Below are positions 24,075-35,430 of a DNA stretch of 64,000 nucleotides, piece after piece (the first letter of the stretch is position 1; each line of letters begins with the position of its first letter). The position numbers and the translations under genes were made by a program. The notes below the pieces were generated by a model. That model was not told the origin of the DNA. It saw only the letters and a program-made list of their open reading frames with translations, and made no database searches. Source of the DNA: Gyrodactylus bullatarudis (lineage: Eukaryota; Platyhelminthes; Monogenea; Gyrodactylidea; Gyrodactylidae); the NCBI GenBank assembly GCA_012064415.1, contig SSNU01000404.1, positions 171,081-235,080 on the forward strand, in the 5' to 3' direction.

Positions 24075-26000
24075 TTAAGAAAAATAAAATCTAAAAAATT
24101 TCAACACTAATATTGAAATTAATGCCATCAAAGTTTCGAAATATGGAATTTTGTATTGGGAGATTGCATGACAAACTTCACTCTTGTTGAAATTGTTAAA
24201 TGAGTAATTTTTGAAATTTTCAAAAAAGTAATCAGCTGTTATGTAGGATTTTTTTTGGATCCATGAAACAGGTTGCTCGTTAACATTTACTTCTATCATA
24301 AAATCTAGAAAATTAATTTAGAATAATTAAGTTTACTTTTAGAGTTATCACAATAGTACAAGAAAAAACCAACATTCCCGGCAAAAGGTGCTATAACTGA
24401 GCCCCTAAATGATTCCTGAGAAGTAGGAATTATTTTAACCTCTTCTAGCCAATCGTCATAGCTTTCATGGGTCAAATTATGTAAAGGTTTGAATAGACCG
24501 AGGATGGCTTCGATGGGAATTATTGTTTCAGCATGACCAAACCAAAAGATTCCTTTCTTTTTATTATTCGAATTTTCTTTGAATTCATTCATAGCATTCA
24601 TTAAACCATCGTAAATTGATCCAAACAATTCTCCTGCCTGTTCATAATTGATTTTGTATCCATAAGACTTTTTCCAGTATTGCTAAGACGGTTTAAAAAG
24701 TTGTTAAGCTATCGAAAAATTTATATTAAAAGTGTAGTTTCATCAAAAAATTTAACTTGATCGATACAAATTCAAGTATCTAATATTCAATAAAAAATGT
24801 GCAGTTGACTGTTATTTCCAGAAATAAATTTACCTTATAAATTTTTCAGTAAGTGATTAGTGTAAATTCCTTTGGAAGGAGATGTAATGTTTGTCTTTAC
24901 TTTCTTAATAAATTATTGAATTGTCTCAAGACTTGTTTGCTAGAAATAATACAATTATTGGTTTTAGTAAGATCTGAAATGTAAAAGCTTGAATATTCTA
25001 TATTTAGTAAAATCTAAACTGTGGATAGATGTTATACTAAAAAAGTTTATAATAGCAATCCCTAAGACGATCGATTGAAAGCAAAAAGATTTCATATATA
25101 TACAAGTACAAATTCAGCAAGAATATAAAAAGACTCACTTTAAGAGCCATGGAATAATCCAAAAGTGGATTCAAACTGTTTTTATCGAATATTGTGCAAA
25201 CAAGGGGAATTTCCTTGTCATACTTTAAGTCGGATGCCAGGTAATGTCCACAAATTTTGTCCAAAAGCACAACTTCACTAACAGTAAAATTAAGGCTTCT
25301 AAATTTTTCCATTGACTGATTGAATCTATCAAGAAACATCTTCGAGCTAAGAAAGCGATCAACTTCAACTTCTACCTCAGGATTATCGTCAATTTCGTTT
25401 TTGTATTTTTCACAGCTGGCAAAGAATCGTAACATTCTATCATCCACTTTCACATGAGATTCATAACCAGTTGGATCATTGAACAGCTGAATTTATTTTT
25501 AATTAGAAAAAATTACTCCATGGTAAAATCCTCGACCAGATTCATATGACCTAGATAAAGAGCTAGAGTAAAACTCTGTATTTGATTGAGAAAATTGTAG
25601 GTTAGATTTTTCACGTAATCTTTTGCCAAGTTGAAACAGCTCGTCATATCCAGTTGGTAGAAGTTCATTCCCCTTATCGAAAGGATATTCTAGGCCCGAC
25701 AAGAGTTTTGCAACAGGGTCGCTGACAATTATAGATATGAAATAATTACTCGATATTCTGCAATCTCGATTGAATTTTTCTAAACTTTTTTGAATAGTTG
25801 TTATTAGGCTGTCGAGAGCCATGCCTGTATACAATATTTGCATGGATTATAGAGCATTGAGGATTATTAATGAGTGAATCACCGAATCCTTTTATAGGAC
25901 TCCACCTGTAGGGGGTTTTAGTCGAAAGGAAATCGTAATCAATAGCAGATACTAGGAAAGGTAATAATACGAAAAGTATATAAACATTTTGCCATTTCAT
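24075..26000 (-). CDS. MINPP1: Multiple inositol-polyphosphate phosphatase (histidine phosphatase)
   Basis: Exons join as 26000-25750, 25721-25517, 25486-25139, 24682-24337 and 24304-24075. The start ATG opens a signal peptide (WQNVYILFVLLPFLVSAID). The catalytic RHGSRQP motif and the proton-donor GHAE motif in FWFGHAETIIP are both present, as is the YWKKSYGYKINYE segment typical of MINPP. The enzyme family removes phosphates from InsP5/InsP6 in the ER lumen or outside the cell. Three introns are only 28, 30 and 32 nt; the 30-nt one is fixed by the conserved FYHGLF junction. A stretch of about 25 residues before YWKK is missing, so a small exon in 24683-25138 was probably not found. The C-terminus ends in a hydrophobic helix (FETLMALISILVLKFF) rather than an ER-retention signal, suggesting a GPI or tail anchor. 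Confidence 0.88.
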
Positions 26001-26164
26001 ATCAAAATAAAAAATTCCTATCAACTATTTCTATTGAATATATTTGTTGAAAAAATTTACTAAAATCTATTCAAATGATTTTAATTTCAAAAATGACACA
26101 GTTGTTTGAAATTTTTAGAGCTTGTCATACTAATCTTTGTTTGTATTTTCATTCTATTTGAAGG
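26001..26164. promoter_or_regulatory. 164-bp divergent promoter region (MINPP1 / dynein LIC)
   Basis: This short spacer lies between two divergent start codons. It is AT-rich and must contain both transcription starts. No specific element is claimed. Confidence 0.5.
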
Positions 26165-29100
26165 ATGGCACAAGTAGAAACAAAAAACATTTGGTAAATA
26201 GCTCTTAAATAACTTATCAGGTCGAATTTACTTAAGGAGACGAATGAAAAATACACTAGAACCCTTCCTCACAACAAAGCACTTCTTGTAATCGGAGATG
26301 AGTATGCAGGAAAATCTTCCCTATTTTCCAAGCTCGAAGGCATCGATGAGCCTCCAAACACCCGTGGAATTGAATATCACATGATTAATATCAAGGATGA
26401 AATGACTGATGGTAATTCTATATCGCTTCACTATTTCATTCTATCATTTTTAGATGAGGCTATCCTCGGATGTTACGTTATCGATGGAGATCAAGAATTC
26501 GTTGGATTACTGAGAAATTTTATGACTGGTAAAAGCTTGAATGACTTTACCATCATCCTTACTTTAAACATGGCTGAACCGTGGAAGTTGATAGAAAATT
26601 TTGAAAAATGGATGAACATAATAGAAAATTTCATTGAACAATTGGCCATACCGATGGAAGAAATGAACGAATATAGGAACTACATTGTTAACAAGTTCAA
26701 GAGTTATGTTGAATTTGAAGAGCAGGTTGGTGAGCCTGCTCCACAGACTGCTTTACCAGTGAATCAGTCTATACTTCCTAATCTATCTTCAACAACTGCT
26801 GCAATTTTAGGAAGTCGACCTCCTGTTCAAAGCCAAATTTTAAATGGCAACGAAGAGGAAAATAATCAGATTGAGAATACTATTTTGGATATTCCACTCA
26901 CACAAGGTGCTTTAGTTAAGAACTTGGGCATTCAAATTGAAGTTGTTGTTACTCAGACAGATTGCATGAAAAATCTCGAAGATGACTTCAAAATGAATGA
27001 TGAACATTTTGATTTTATCCAAATGTATCTTCGACGCCTTTGCCTTCACTATGGAGCTGGCCTAGTCTATACTTCTGTTAAGGGAGAGAAAAATTGTCAG
27101 CTCTTGAAGCGATACCTTAAGCATCAAATATATGGTTTCCCCCTTCAACAGACAGCCTTTGTTATAGAGAAAGATTGTGTATTTGTACCAGCTGGCTGGG
27201 ACAGTGAAAAAAGAATTAATACCCTTCAGCAAAATCTTATCCAGATTAAACCTAGTGATAAATTTGAAAATATTATTCCCAAGCCTAAAAGTCGACATAA
27301 TCAACCTGAAATTGAGACTGAAATTGAAGATGAACAAGTAAGTCAGATTAATAATTAGTCATTTATTAAATTTTGAGTTATAAGGCTTAATCATCTGAGA
27401 TGAGACCATCTTTCTTGCTGACTAGTCATACAAGTTTCTCTCAGATGATGTAAATTAATTATTTTGTGGAAAAAACTATTAAATCAGTTTGTGACTTTGA
27501 GACTCTCTTCGATTTAATTCTATTAATAATGACCCTGTGCAATGAGAATTATGGATGAATGAAGGCAAAGAAGCAAGAAAGCCACCTGATTATCCATCGA
27601 TTATTTCTATTTTGAGTTTACGCTTATATAGATTTTCAAATTGATTATCACCTAACAAAATTTTCTCTTATCAATTTCTGAATTAATCTTGTCTTTCAGA
27701 TTTATTTTACTTTTTGTTTTTAAATATACTACTTTGTGAATTTTCGGAAAACTTCCACGTTTGTAGTTTCAATACTTTAGAGATGTCAAGTTACCGCTTT
27801 TAGTGAATAATACAATACTGATTGAAATTTTGCTGTCCTTTCTAATAAGGGCCTTTGAGTCTCCAGATTAATGGGAACATATTTTTATTTTTGTCTTGTT
27901 TAACCTCAGCTAGAGCTTCTGAAAGAGAATTAGATCATTGGCAGCCAAAGATACAATTTTGATGAGGAAGAACGAGGGCCTATCTTTTCTTCTACCTGTA
28001 TGTGAAATAAAGGTTTTCTGCATTTGTTTATTCTGTTTATTAATCGTGTAAACAAAAAAAGGTTGCCTTTCCCATGTCTTTACACAATTTAGATTCTACA
28101 AAATAGAGTACGCATTATTATGTAATCAAGGTAGACATACAAATTCATAATGCAAACTAATGTCAAAGGTCACGAGTCCTTTTTTGGGAGCACCCACGAA
28201 AAATTTTGTAACTTGAATAAAAATTCTAATCTACCTACATTTATTTCGTTCTAGGTGCTTAGGTAATATATACCACAGATTTGTCTTATTTGGTAATAGT
28301 TTAGCCCATGTCGCTGAATATTACAGCTTAAAAATGAATCTCACCGTGACTCGTACGAAATAAACTCTCAGTGTTTAGAAATAATCTAAGTATACATCTT
28401 TGGTAGACATATACGCACTTTTAATCTAGATTCAAATCCAAAAGAGGACGAAACTCGTGTATATGCCTACCAAAGATGTATACTTGGATTATTTTTAAAT
28501 GCTCTGTGAGATTCTTTCTTGCTAGTCACAGTATGATCCATCAGTAAGCTGTAACATTCAGGGATAATCCATTACCAAATAAGACGAACCTATGGGAAAT
28601 ATTACCAAAGCACCTGGAATGAAATAGTACATATAGTATATATTCTTACATTTTTTCTATATTTTAACCTTGTTTGGGTCAGTAGATATTTATTAATTTT
28701 CTTTTATTTCTATCAAAAAATATAATCTTACATAAACTTATCTAATGATTTCAATATTCTTTTAAAAAGTATTACGTCTAATTGTCTGAACCTTATTGAT
28801 CTTAAATCAGTTATGACTCATTTCAGATCTAAAATTGACTATTCGACTTCTTTTGTGTAATTGAATTGCCTAATTACACAATCTCGATTATTTATTATCC
28901 AAATCTTCTGCGTGTCCAATCAAAGTGAAAAATCTTATCTTATTTATGAAATAGACTCATGAATGATCATTAGTCTAGATCAAAATTGATTTAAAATCTC
29001 CCTCTTGTCTAGATATTCTTTGCCAAAGTCTATTCAACACTTGCCAAGGATGGTGGTTTCTCTACCCATTCCTATAGTGCCATTAGTGCCGATGATGCAG

Positions 29101-31931
29101 TCTCAAGTAAGCATATATGTACCCTTTTTCTAATTTCCTTTAATCAACTTTTTCCTTTTTTCAATCAGATCGACTGAAGAATTCAACTCCTAGAAAAGTA
29201 TGTTTCATTGCTTTTTCCAAATTGCTTTTCCTTCTCTAACTCTCTGATTCCTTGTACTAATCAGTTATGACTAGGGCGGTAAAAAAAGTCGGAAAAATTC
29301 ACAAAAATATCACTACGTTTTTTTATAAAAGTATTTCCGAAAAAGTTCTTTCCACATATAGCACACCCTATCAAATAATTTATTTTGTCCAGAACTTATC
29401 TCATATTCAACTCTCAGCAAATCCAATTGTAACCGGATTGTGTTAATAGCGACAGAGAAAAAAAGAAGAAAAGGTAATACCTGAGTAAAGAAAAAGGCTT
29501 ACACAGTTGTTTAAGTGAGAACTTATATTTTATCAAGCAGAAGTCTTTTACTATAGAAGAGCAAGGAAAAAATCGCAAGAAAGTTGCAACCGGTTAGATA
29601 ATCGCAAATTTATCTTGGTTACTAGCAATCTTAGAAATCAAATTTTTATATTTTTCTAATGAGAAAATGGAAACAAGCAACATATCAAAAATCGCAAATT
29701 TACTGCCTTATTTACGAGTCATAAGTTAACTTGAGACTAATCAGGTTTGACAGTTGATTGTTCAATTTCTTAAATTAGGAAATTATCCACCAAGTTAGAT
29801 TTCATGTATAATTCGATTTATTATTTCTCCAATTGCTTGGTCTTAAAAATTTTCTCTTTCAGAACATTCCAAAAAGTGTAAATAACCTTCAATTCCATAT
29901 TATACTTTCAATCACATTTAATAATAATTGGGGTGGTGAAAATAAAAATAATTTCACAAAAATAGCACTTTTTAACAGAATTATATTTCAAAAATAGCTT
30001 TACATAAAATTCACCCCTATTTAAAAAGTCACTTCTTCAAAAAGGGTTTTTTCATTGACTAAATCTAAGACCAATGAAATGCATATGAAAATCGAGTACT
30101 CTAATTGGTTTTACTATCAAACAATGTTCGAGTTGTTGCAAAAAAAATCTCCATTCCTATAATCCCTAGTGCTAAGGGTTCAATGTGTTCTATTTAAAAG
30201 TAGTATTAAATTTAAATGAATGATTAATGATGAAGGAGAGAAGGCTTGTTCGATAAGCGAATCAACTAAATAAACATAGCAAAACTATTTCAGTCGAAAA
30301 CAATAGTATACTTTGCATCATTTTAATCAGATTTCATTGCTCATCAACATAATAGCAGAAACAACCTATTTTTACCGCCCTAATAATAATAAAAAGGGAT
30401 AATGACAAAAAGTGTATCAAAAGGGAGAGAAAATAACAAATCCAAAATCATTTTTGACACTTCTTAAATCAATATACACGATATATTTACAAAACTTATA
30501 TCAATTTTGGCAAATCATAGATCAGTCTTAGTGAGCATTGACAAAACTTATAAAAATTTAACCAATAGTATATCAGAATTGCCTATTATTAAGATGTAAT
30601 AAACTTGAAGTTAATTTAACTTTCACATATTCAATTGTAATTAGACTAGATGGGTGTTTTTTTAAGGCACTCCTTATGTCTTACTGATTACAACAGGAAT
30701 TAATGCTAATAACGAGATATTTCCGATAGCAGTACAAAAAGCTTATTCGGAATTTCAGGACACACAGACTTTCCTTCTCCAATGCCCAAATGACAGTCTC
30801 CATCTTAGCAATAAATTAGACCAATCAAAAAAATAGTTGGTCCAGCAAACAGATGACAATAATTTGTTCAGAGTTGGAAAAGACAATTCAAACTCTTTAT
30901 AGAACTTTGTGGATATAAATAATAATTTGTGCTCCTGTAAATTTATGGTTCACAATGGATTTCCATTCGAGCATGTCATGGCTGCGTTATTGAATCAGAA
31001 CCAGGATATTTCTAATTTTATACCTGAAATGTTCAAGAATGAAAATCTATCTGCCACATATAACTTGAAGTTTAATTTTTACGATATTGAAGAGCTTAAA
31101 ACTTTTGAAATTGAATCATTATTGATTAGTCGTGAAAAAGTTAGACCGAAGAGAAAAAGAATTCGCTTATTGGCAGAAAAAGTTCTAAAATGTTCAAACG
31201 GATTTTTTAGAATATAAATATAAATCTTCTATTTCTTCTGTCTATTTGACCATAGTTTTAGTCTAATTACTATTATAAGCAATTCTGATCTATGATTTGT
31301 CAAAATTGATATAAGTTTTGTGAATGCTCACTAAGACTGATCTATGATTTGTCAATTTTGATATAAGTTTTGTAAATATATCGTATATTGATTTAAGAAG
31401 TGTCCAAAATGATTTTGGATTTGTTTTTTTCTCTCCCTTTCGATACACTTTTTGTCATTATCCCTAATAAAAATATTCATCAACAGATATTATCATTCAA
31501 ATATTAAAGCATAACTTTATATATACTTTGCCTTATTTCAGCCACCATCTGGAGGGGGTTATACATCCTCAAATCCCTCATCTGCAAATAACTCTGTTAG
31601 CCAGAATGTAATCTCCAATTCTAATAACCCAGCCACCGAGGGTGTATTGGCCAACTTTTTCAACTCTCTTCTCAAGAAGCCAGCCAATCTTTCAGCTTCT
31701 GACCTGGCCACAAAAGAGAAATTGGAAAAGATACGCCAAGGAGACTCTGGCGAGGCTTCTTGTGACAATTCACTCTCAATTATGAAGAATACTGCTGATA
31801 ATAGCCAATTACAACCAGCATCGGATGAGTCAGCACAGCCACCCTCTCTACCTGAAAGGAATACGTCACAGCGATTGTCACAGGTTGAAGATCCCAATTT
31901 ACAAACACCACAGACTCAGCCTTCACAATGA
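26165..31931 (+). CDS. DYNC1LI1: Cytoplasmic dynein 1 light intermediate chain
   Basis: Five exons join in phase: 26165-26193, 26221-27337, 29013-29106, 29169-29197 and 31542-31931, encoding about 552 residues. Intron 1 is only 27 nt; removing it restores the Trp of 'IWSNLL', equivalent to 'LWSSIL' in other animals. The G-like domain has a P-loop GDEYAGKSS, then RGIEYHMI, NMAEPWKLIENFEKW, LVKNLGIQIEVVVTQTDC, EHFDFIQMYLRRLCLHYGA and FVPAGWDSEKRI, all hallmark dynein LIC segments. Near the C-terminus is EGVLANFFNSLLKKP, matching the conserved amphipathic helix that binds cargo adaptors. The role is linking dynein to activating adaptors and cargo. Long introns 2 and 4 are transposon-rich. The gene may equally be called LI2; invertebrates often have one. 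Confidence 0.95.
28241..28627. repeat. Foldback repeat in dynein LIC intron 2
   Basis: Two inverted arms, about 28241-28425 and 28441-28627, share 'ggtgctt.ggtaatat', 'cttatttggtaat', 'tattacagctta' and 'aagtatacatctttggtag' in opposite orientation. Identity is roughly 75-85% by eye. No coding capacity or clear target duplication. Confidence 0.7.
29272..29710. mobile_element. Degraded hAT-type MITE copy
   Basis: The left end TAGGGCGGTAAAAA matches the left end of the 454-bp hAT family below. The right end ttactgcctta is a decayed form of the family's TTTTTACCGCCCTA. Flanks GTTATGAC and TTTACGAG agree at 5 of 8 positions, compatible with an old 8-bp target duplication. The length of 439 bp is close to the family's 454 bp. 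Confidence 0.55.
29929..30382. mobile_element. hAT-type MITE, 454 bp, with perfect 8-bp target duplication
   Basis: The ends are TGGGGTGGTGAAAA and TTTTTACCGCCCTA, imperfect terminal inverted repeats. Flanking 8-bp repeats ATAATAAT (29921-29928 and 30383-30390) are identical. Eight-bp duplications and T/CAGGG-type ends are diagnostic of the hAT superfamily. There is no transposase, so it is non-autonomous. The copy at 51806-53524 shares the internal tract 'ttgttcgataagc.aatca' and the same length once its insertion is removed. Confidence 0.85.
30396..31464. mobile_element. Mutator-like element (MULE) with long TIRs
   Basis: The ends begin GGGATAATGACAAAAAGTG and are inverted over nearly 200 bp (30396-30590 and 31271-31464). 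A perfect 9-bp target duplication TAATAAAAA lies at 30387-30395 and 31465-31473. Long TIRs plus a 9-bp duplication are the hallmark of Mutator elements, and the interior keeps a transposase C-terminal fragment. At 1,069 bp it is an internally deleted copy. It starts 13 bp after a hAT MITE, inside dynein LIC intron 4. Confidence 0.9.
30903..31217 (+). pseudogene. MULE transposase C-terminal fragment with SWIM-type zinc motif
   Basis: An open frame of about 105 codons starts right after a TAG at 30900-30902. It contains CSCKFMVHNGFPFEHVMAAL, which fits the SWIM zinc finger (C-x-C-x(n)-C-x-H) of MULE transposases except that the third ligand Cys is replaced by Phe. A basic segment KVRPKRKRIRLL follows before the stop. 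The DDE catalytic domain is absent, so the fragment cannot transpose. Confidence 0.7.
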
Positions 31932-32968
31932 TGACCAATTTGAAAGGTTTCATCTTTCAAAATTACCTTTTCACAAGACAAAAATAAACCTCCTACCCCG
32001 CACCCACTCAACCAACCCAAAATATTATATCAAGTTTCTTTTTTTATTTATTTACCTTTCAAAGTATTACATTATTACACATTCTAACCAAACTAAACAA
32101 AATTTTATTTTCCTCTCTTTCTATCCCTCACCCCAACCCCTATACTATATTTTTATGAGGATTCATTTTTTTTCAAAATTACATGCACACGTGCTTGCAC
32201 AGAATTTTATGGTCTCAAATCGTAAAATGTACGCGAACGGTCTCTCAGAGAAGGACAATAAGTCAACAAGTCACATTTCCAAGGTTGAATCAACAACGAA
32301 ATCTCTCCTGTCTCTTATTTGTGCGTGTGTTTGTATCATTGGTAAAATCTATGAAAATACTTCGTTTGTCTTGTATTATTATTATTATAATTATTATCGT
32401 GTTCAAGATTAATATTGAAAATAATAACAGTGCTTTAAAGAATATATCCTCTTCTCAATTGGCTTGGTTCTATATTAATTTGGTAGTATGAGCAAATATT
32501 TGAGTTTACTATTTATGATTAAATCAGTTTAACCAAATACAGTACTGACATTCGGGAATAAATTTGATTTGGTTTGAAGAATGAAACTTTCAACTCCCAT
32601 TGAGTTTAACAAAGCTGACATTTCAACAGAAAATTATTGGCATACGACCCAAGAAGAGAATCAAAATGAAAGCAGAAGGGACGGAAACCATACCCGTAGA
32701 ACTGGAAAATGTCATCTTTTGACATGGAAAAGTCGGCCATTTTCAGGATCTAAAAATGTTCATGTTTTGTGGAAAAAACTACATATTCGTATTAACCATA
32801 CCATACAACAAATCTTCCATCTCAAAAATATCCCTCAGTGTCTTAAGGGGTTAGGTCCTTGAATCATTATAAAACATTGGACATAATCTCTCTTTATTTC
32901 TAATTCGAAAAAATGTTACTACATAAAAAATAAATGAAAAATCTCTTGTGTTGAAGTAAGAATGTTGT
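31932..32968. other. Intergenic 3' regions, no gene seen
   Basis: The spacer lies between the convergent dynein LIC and galactosyltransferase genes. Several short open frames (for example 32581-32862) have no recognisable motif, and I do not support them. Confidence 0.4.
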
Positions 32969-35373
32969 TCACAGCCATCCGTAGAATTTGAGGTACCACC
33001 AACTCGATTGTTTTGTCTGCGGTGGCCATGGGAGAGAGCTTTCATCTCTTTTGTATTCTTCTTCCTCCTCGTCCATCAGAATTGAAAGACTCGTGAAGGG
33101 TAATGCCTGTTGACTTTGATTAAGATTGACTCTGATCCTAGTGAATAGGAATTCTTCCTCTCGAAGCTTCCGGGAAGAGGGATCGCTTGGCTCAATTGAT
33201 TTGACCATATAACTTTCCTTGGTGATACTATTGACTCCATCAATCATTTGTCTTCCCCTAAATATTAGTTTGGATAAAATCCCACTTTATCCAATGAATG
33301 TAACAGTGTTTGTATAGTTAGAAACTGACCAAAATTGAACAGATTTAGTTAGAAAACAACAAGAGTGAATTTTTATCAGTTACATGAAAGAATTATTATA
33401 CAGAATTAGACAAAATAAACTACATTCTATAGTGTCAACTGGTTAAATACTATCCGCTTTTCTAGACATTTTTTAGATAAAACCACCAGAATTATAGATA
33501 AATATGAATGAGAAAAATATTTTGTAATTAAAAAAAGAGAAAATCCAATGAATTAGTATGAATCAGAAAGAATTTTTACCTCTGCCATTTTATATGCAAA
33601 AATACCTAATCCAAGAATCGGTAACTGTAATACATGATGAACCTCTCTTGTCAGAGCTAGATTTCAAATTAGAATAATAATAATACTATTCCCAAAAGTA
33701 ACATAAAGATACTTTCCAAAAATACACCTTAAACAATGTTCTCTTTTAAAAAAGATAGGAATTTTGATGAGTATTTTCGTTCAATGTGATGGCCTTAAAT
33801 CTCATTTGGTTAATCCTTTCATAATTAATTTAAATTTAGGCAACATCACCACTGGACGAGTTCAACTACCATTTTTAAGACCAATTAGAATCTAATGTTA
33901 ATCCTACATTTAAAAAATTGGATCAAAAAATTACATATTTGAGTGAATATTAGGCTGTTGAAATCACGTAATCTAACCGACTATCAGCTTGAATTTAATC
34001 ACAAATTTTGAGAAAAATGTCATTATTTAACCAGTTGATAGACCTTGTTTATTTATTTTGCTTAATGAACAAGAAATAAAGAGTGAGTTATGTGGATTAT
34101 TTATCAAATTAAAAGTTTTCAATCATTCTGAGATTATATTTTTTTTCGCTATTCAGCAACTCTTATATTTCATCAGATATAAAAATTAGGAAAATTGAAA
34201 TTATAGTAAATTCACGTTGTTAGTTCTGATTTAAATTAAATTTGAGATCAAGTTAACAAAAATAATCTATACTATAGATTCTATAAACAAATTCACACAT
34301 GATTGAGATTACTCAAGATCGGGTTAGTATTAACAAGGCAAGAGATAAAGAATTCAACAAACTTATTCTAGTTAATAATTCGATAACTTGTCAATTATCC
34401 AATTTAACATTCCTATCCTTGAATATCCAATGAACACTAATCGAATTGTAGTTAAAGAAACAAACAAATATTAAATTTACCTGAAACTGGGAAATTTTGA
34501 TTCAGTAACAATTCTTGAAGATTTAACATGTCTGATCATCTTATAACGAGCGTAATAAAGGGGCGGTCTGCTTATTTTCAAGTTGAAATTGAGTGTTCTA
34601 GCTGAGAAATCATCATCTTCATTGCCCCACCCCCAATAAAGATTTGGAAATCCATTAATTTTGAAAAAATTTTCTTTTGACAAACCGGAAACTCCACCTC
34701 CATAATTTGCATAGGTAAAATGATAACGATTTTCATTTACCGAAGCAGCAAAATTTCTTAAGTTCTCATCGCACATGTAAATATTAAGATCGTGTTCTGG
34801 TATGAGATCAACATCATGAAATATAAAGCAATTATAACTTGGATCATCTTTAAGTGCTTCTATTACTCCAACATTCATTAACATGCCTCTATTAAAATTC
34901 AAGTCATCTGCTTGCTCGATTAAAAATATTTTATAGTCAATTTTCTGCTTTATAAGGAGACCATGGAGTCGATACAGTAATATTTTGAGATGTTTTAACC
35001 GATTCCTATATGGAATAAGAATGGCTAATTTCTGAAATGATTTACATTTTTCTGGAGCATGAGATCCACCAGGATTTAGCGATGGATATTTTCTGTGAAT
35101 TACTGAAAATTCAGGAGCATAACTTAAATCTATTTCGACGAGCTTTAAATCACTCTCCTGCAAATAGCATTTGTTAGGTGAGCCAGATTTTGAATTAAAT
35201 ACATCAGGTACAGAGAATATAGTTCTACCCTGCTTACTGGTGAAGGCCAAAAGCCAAAATGTGACAAATGTAATCAGAAGAAAAGTGTCAACAATTTTGT
35301 TTTCGACAATCATTAATAGTGCAGTCAAACAAGTATGAATGAAACAATACAATATTTTGTTTAAATTCCTCAT
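32969..35373 (-). CDS. Beta-1,4-galactosyltransferase family glycosyltransferase
   Basis: Two exons (35373-34481 and 33257-32969) join in phase to give 393 residues. A cytosolic N-terminus and hydrophobic segments (residues about 5-45) suit a Golgi type II protein. Family motifs are clear: LAILIPYRNRLKHLKILLYR, FNRGMLMNVG, HDVDLIPEHD (metal-binding DVD), NYGGGVSGLSKENFFKINGF, and WGWGNEDDDFSAR, with acceptor-site Trp and acidic residues. After the intron, RQMIDGVNSITKESY and LFTRIRVNL match the usual 'RQTYDGLNSLTY...LFTNITVDI' ending. About 50 residues then extend past the usual C-terminus, with a poly-Glu run and PWPPQTKQSSWW. Substrate specificity among B4GALT1-7 cannot be assigned. It is divergent from EFHC, 57 bp away. 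Confidence 0.92.
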
Positions 35374-35430
35374 CTCATAGATTTAAACTGTGGTAATTCG
35401 AATCTATAATTTATTAAATTTTAGACTTTA
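35374..35430. promoter_or_regulatory. 57-bp divergent promoter region (B4GALT / EFHC)
   Basis: Only 57 bp separate the two start codons. An acceptor-like ATTTTAG ends at 35424, six bases before the EFHC ATG, so EFHC transcripts may be spliced immediately before their start codon. Confidence 0.5.

Noticed and set aside
24841..24945. Candidate missing MINPP1 exon (minus strand, KQVLRQFNNLL)
   Set aside because: The content is tempting, but its end phase does not fit the next exon, so it was left out.
29960..30010. Possible CRISPR-like spaced 'aaaatagc' repeats
   Set aside because: The repeats are short, irregular and part of the hAT end; the genome is eukaryotic.
32581..32862. Open frame of 93 codons downstream of dynein LIC
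   Set aside because: No family motif, codon pattern or splice partner; probably 3'-UTR or intergenic.
33570..33625. Candidate extra galactosyltransferase exon between the two called exons
   Set aside because: In the required phase it hits a stop within six codons, and the direct join already matches the family.
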